Below, in pieces: positions 11,429 through 12,630 of a stretch of 12,630 nucleotides of DNA. Origin of the DNA: Chthoniobacterales bacterium (GTDB lineage Bacteria > Verrucomicrobiota > Verrucomicrobiia > Chthoniobacterales > UBA10450). The DNA is taken from NCBI GenBank assembly GCA_013695925.1, contig JACCZO010000325.1, positions 1 to 12,630 on the forward strand, given 5' to 3'. The translations under genes were made by a program, and so were the position numbers. The first letter of the stretch is position 1; every line of letters begins with the position of its first letter. Below the pieces are notes generated by a model. The model was not told the DNA's origin. It worked only from the letters and a program-made list of their open reading frames with translations, and did not search any database.

Positions 11429-12583
11429 CTAACAGCAGCTCCCGCCGTCGCAGCAACTACTCGCTTCGGTGGTCACTTTGTAATCCTGGCCCTTGGTCTC
11501 TTTCGGATGACGCCGAGCGGTATGCGCGCAGTCAAAAGGTTTCGCTTCGCCTAACGGAATGTCGGTCAGTGGCTCGACGAAATCGAAAAACTCCCGATAA
11601 GGCGCCTTGCGGTAGAGATTGTAGGTCTTGTCGCAAACGGCGTAGCGAATGCCGCGCTCCATGCGGTGGTTGTCGTCGTCCAGCACTTCGCGGAAAGGGC
11701 CGCGATAGATCACCGCCTGGTTGCGTTCGAAGCAGGGGCCCTGCTTGCCCTTGAAAGCCTCGATCGTGAGGGAGCGGAATTCGAAACCTTCGACCGTCTG
11801 CCACGGCTGCTCGTCGCGCTTCAGGATTTGGATTCCGTAAAACCCGGCGTCGCTGAAGGCCTGAAGAAATCCTTCCTCGGTCAACGCGCCCGAAATGCAG
11901 CCGCTCCAGAGTTCGGGATCGGTCTGCAAATGTTCCGGTACTTCTTCGTCCGACACGATGTCGGAGATGACGGCGCGCCCGCCTTTTTTCAGGACGCGAA
12001 AGATTTCCTCGAACAGTTGCCGCTTCGATTTCGGCTCGACCAGGTTGAGCACGCAATTGGAGACGACGACGTCGACCGAGTCGGTCGCGACGAGCGGATG
12101 TTTGACCCGCAATTCCTGGGCGAGCTCGTCGGCGCGCATGAAGGACGCGGCATCGGTGATCGGCCGCGCCTGCAGCTCGGCATCAAGTTTCTCGAGGTCG
12201 AGCGCGAGATCCTGGATTCGCCCTTTGCGGAACTCAACGTTCTTGTAACCGATCCGCGCCGCCACGATCGGCGCGTTGGTCCGGGCGACGCCGAGCATTT
12301 CATCCGTCATGTCGATGCCGATCACTTTACCGCCAGGCCCGACCACTTGCGCCGCGATGAAACAGATCTTGCCCGTGCCGCTGCCGAGATCGAGCACCGT
12401 CTCGCCGGCGCGGAGATATTTGCTCGGGTCGCCGCAGCCGTAATCGCGCTCGATCACCTCCTGCGGGATGACTTTGAGATATTCGGGATTGTACTCGACC
12501 GGGCAGCAGAGCTTCGCCTCGGCGGCTTTGGCTCCGGCGGCGTAGCGTTCCCGGACGGCGGATTCGGCGTTGATCGTGCTCAT
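11429..12583 (-). CDS. arsM: Arsenite methyltransferase ArsM
   Basis: A 384-aa S-adenosylmethionine-dependent methyltransferase that methylates As(III) to mono- and dimethyl arsenicals. The SAM-binding motif is VLDLGSGTGK (63-72), with IGIDMTDEML (88-97) as motif II. Arsenic-binding cysteines fit Cys50 (ERDYGCGDP), Cys177 (VVSNCVLNLV) and Cys229 (WSGCISGAL), the three positions known in ArsM, with Cys26/Cys27 nearer the N-terminus. The C-terminal domain (about 280-384) is longer than the minimal enzyme and ends in SSCCDGGSCC, a likely extra arsenic-binding tail. The start at 12583 begins MSTINAESAVRERYAAGAK, typical of the family; an ATG at 12622 would add 13 residues. The gene leads the operon within the window; the product probably feeds ArsS. 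No Shine-Dalgarno is visible. Confidence 0.94.
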   Translation of the reverse strand: MSTINAESAVRERYAAGAKAAEAKLCCPVEYNPEYLKVIPQEVIERDYGCGDPSKYLRAGETVLDLGSGTGKICFIAAQVVGPGGKVIGIDMTDEMLGVARTNAPIVAARIGYKNVEFRKGRIQDLALDLEKLDAELQARPITDAASFMRADELAQELRVKHPLVATDSVDVVVSNCVLNLVEPKSKRQLFEEIFRVLKKGGRAVISDIVSDEEVPEHLQTDPELWSGCISGALTEEGFLQAFSDAGFYGIQILKRDEQPWQTVEGFEFRSLTIEAFKGKQGPCFERNQAVIYRGPFREVLDDDNHRMERGIRYAVCDKTYNLYRKAPYREFFDFVEPLTDIPLGEAKPFDCAHTARRHPKETKGQDYKVTTEASSCCDGGSCC

Positions 12584-12630
12584 TTGGTGAAGGTGAAGTC
12601 GTTCATAATCGGATGTGCGCACGCAAGAGG
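12580..12630 (-). CDS. Possible C-terminal end of an upstream gene cut by the window edge
   Basis: One frame stays open from the window edge and ends ...HPIMNDFTFTK with a TGA that overlaps the arsM start as ATGA, the same coupling used at four other junctions here. Only 16 residues are visible, so no family can be given; an ars regulator or transporter would fit the context. It may equally be chance, since any frame has a fair probability of being open for 51 bases. Confidence 0.2.
   Translation of the reverse strand, partial: PLACAHPIMNDFTFTK

Overview
The window is a GC-rich bacterial stretch in which every convincing gene except one lies on the minus strand. Genes are packed tightly: four junctions are 4-base ATGA stop/start overlaps and another is a 4-base gap. 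Shine-Dalgarno sequences are weak or absent before many starts. The gene mix, the nested palindromic elements and the DUF6132/ArsR/rhodanese grouping suggest a soil or freshwater Verrucomicrobiota (Chthoniobacterales-like). That is an inference from recalled family features and no marker gene is present. No rRNA, tRNA, CRISPR, integrase or transposase was seen.

Right part (12630 to 8597, read leftwards): an organoarsenic operon. It runs arsM (arsenite S-adenosylmethionine methyltransferase), an aquaglyceroporin-like channel with an internal in-frame deletion, a PiT-type phosphate transporter with a cysteine cluster in its central loop, and arsS (radical SAM enzyme of arsenosugar synthesis). 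The last three genes are joined by ATGA overlaps. ArsM methylates arsenite and ArsS adds the deoxyadenosyl group to the methylated arsenical. The channel and the PiT protein presumably move arsenite, phosphate or arsenical products. A double hairpin lies between arsM and the channel gene. A nested palindrome of about 120 bp follows arsS.

Middle part (8375 to 7044, leftwards): crcB (fluoride channel), an antitoxin and RelE-like toxin pair with overlapping frames, and a DUF190 gene. The toxin-antitoxin module appears to sit between two genes that are often neighbours.

Control point (6616 to 7020): a small DUF6132 membrane protein (minus) and an ArsR-family repressor (plus) diverge around a perfect 20-bp palindrome. 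The CTATATC half-site of this palindrome recurs upstream of the persulfide dioxygenase gene, DUF190 and crcB, which suggests a local regulon.

Left part (6165 to 1, leftwards): a sulfide/persulfide handling cluster. It holds a CstB-like persulfide dioxygenase with one degenerate and one active rhodanese domain, two YeeE/YedE half-transporters, a TlpA-type thioredoxin, a TauE/SafE exporter, traces of a broken small gene, a sterol-desaturase-family membrane hydroxylase, a thioredoxin-fold lipoprotein, and the start of cydA (cytochrome bd oxidase subunit I), cut by the window edge. Together these could import, oxidise and export sulfur species, with a sulfide-tolerant terminal oxidase.

Across the window the heptamer GCCTAAC/GTTAGGC is more frequent than expected. 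Inside genes it forces rare TTA or CTA leucine codons. All computed statements here are hand counts.
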